Origin: Desulfuromonadales bacterium
GTDB lineage: Bacteria; Desulfobacterota; Desulfuromonadia; Desulfuromonadales; BM103
DNA: 6,485 bases
Assembly: GCA_030614505.1 (NCBI GenBank)
Contig: JAUWTX010000128.1
Location: 1 to 6,485, forward strand
Direction: 5' to 3'
Shown here: positions 6,373-6,485 of the stretch, piece after piece
How the letters are laid out: each line of letters starts with the position of its first letter
Numbering within the stretch: position 1 is the stretch's first letter
Notes under the pieces: model-generated
What the model was told of the DNA's origin: nothing
The model's database searches: none
The model's input: the letters and a program-made list of their open reading frames with translations, nothing else
Program-made: the position numbers and the translations under genes

Positions 6373-6485
6373 TCAGTTGACCATCTTTTCGAGACGCTCG
6401 GTGACCATCTCTTCGGCGATCCCCTCGGCAAGAGCAAGCTCCTTGACTAACAGTCTGCGCGCCAACTCAAGGACTTTCTTCTCTC
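6373..6485 (-). CDS. carD: CarD/CdnL-family RNA polymerase-binding transcription factor (C-terminal end)
   Basis: Only the last 36 codons and the TGA are inside the window; the 5' part lies beyond 6485. The visible peptide contains LELARRLLVKELALAEGIAE (residues 5-24 of the visible part) and ends KMVN. This matches the C-terminal helical domain of CarD/CdnL proteins, where a segment like ARxLLVKELALA followed by an acidic SEEE-type stretch is common. These proteins bind the RNA polymerase beta subunit through an N-terminal domain (not visible) and stabilise open complexes at rRNA and other promoters. The position directly upstream of ispD and ispF supports the call, since the order carD-ispD-ispF is also found in mycobacteria. 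A strong terminator follows. The short fragment limits certainty about the exact family member. Confidence 0.75.
   Translation of the reverse strand, partial: EKKVLELARRLLVKELALAEGIAEEMVTERLEKMVN

Overview
The window is a stretch of bacterial chromosome in which every supported gene lies on the minus strand, so transcription runs from position 6485 down to 1. Base composition is moderate. The combination of CarD, IspD, IspF, GlnRS and a CheR-TPR/CheW/MCP chemotaxis set suggests a Desulfuromonadales-type deltaproteobacterium (Desulfuromonas, Pelobacter or Geobacter relatives). That placement is inferred from gene content and protein flavour, not from a database search.

Housekeeping half (about 6485 to 3234): the C-terminal end of a CarD/CdnL-type RNA polymerase-binding protein is followed by a strong intrinsic terminator. 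After about 145 non-coding bases come ispD and ispF, overlapping by an ATGA, which encode two MEP-pathway steps of isoprenoid precursor synthesis. glnS (glutaminyl-tRNA synthetase) follows. Two related imperfect palindromes with arms like CTAGCAGCC / GGCTGCTAG sit directly upstream of the ribosome binding sites of ispD and glnS.

Signalling half (about 3213 to 1): only 20 bases after glnS stops, a 627-residue chemoreceptor methyltransferase begins. It is a fusion of an N-terminal degenerate receiver domain (phospho-acceptor Asp replaced by Gly, switch Lys replaced by Cys), a CheR methyltransferase and a C-terminal TPR array. After a 262-base AT-rich gap, which holds a candidate promoter and a tandem 11-bp repeat, comes cheW. 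Sixty-five bases later begins a membrane sensor whose first 146 residues are in the window, most likely a methyl-accepting chemotaxis protein (MCP). CheR would methylate the receptor and CheW would couple it to a CheA kinase encoded elsewhere. No cheA, cheB or cheY is visible here.

There are no rRNA or tRNA genes, transposases, CRISPR arrays or phage genes. The observations most worth a second look are the pseudo-receiver fused to CheR-TPR, the paired hairpin elements placed just ahead of two ribosome binding sites, and the physical coupling of a chemotaxis methyltransferase to glnS.
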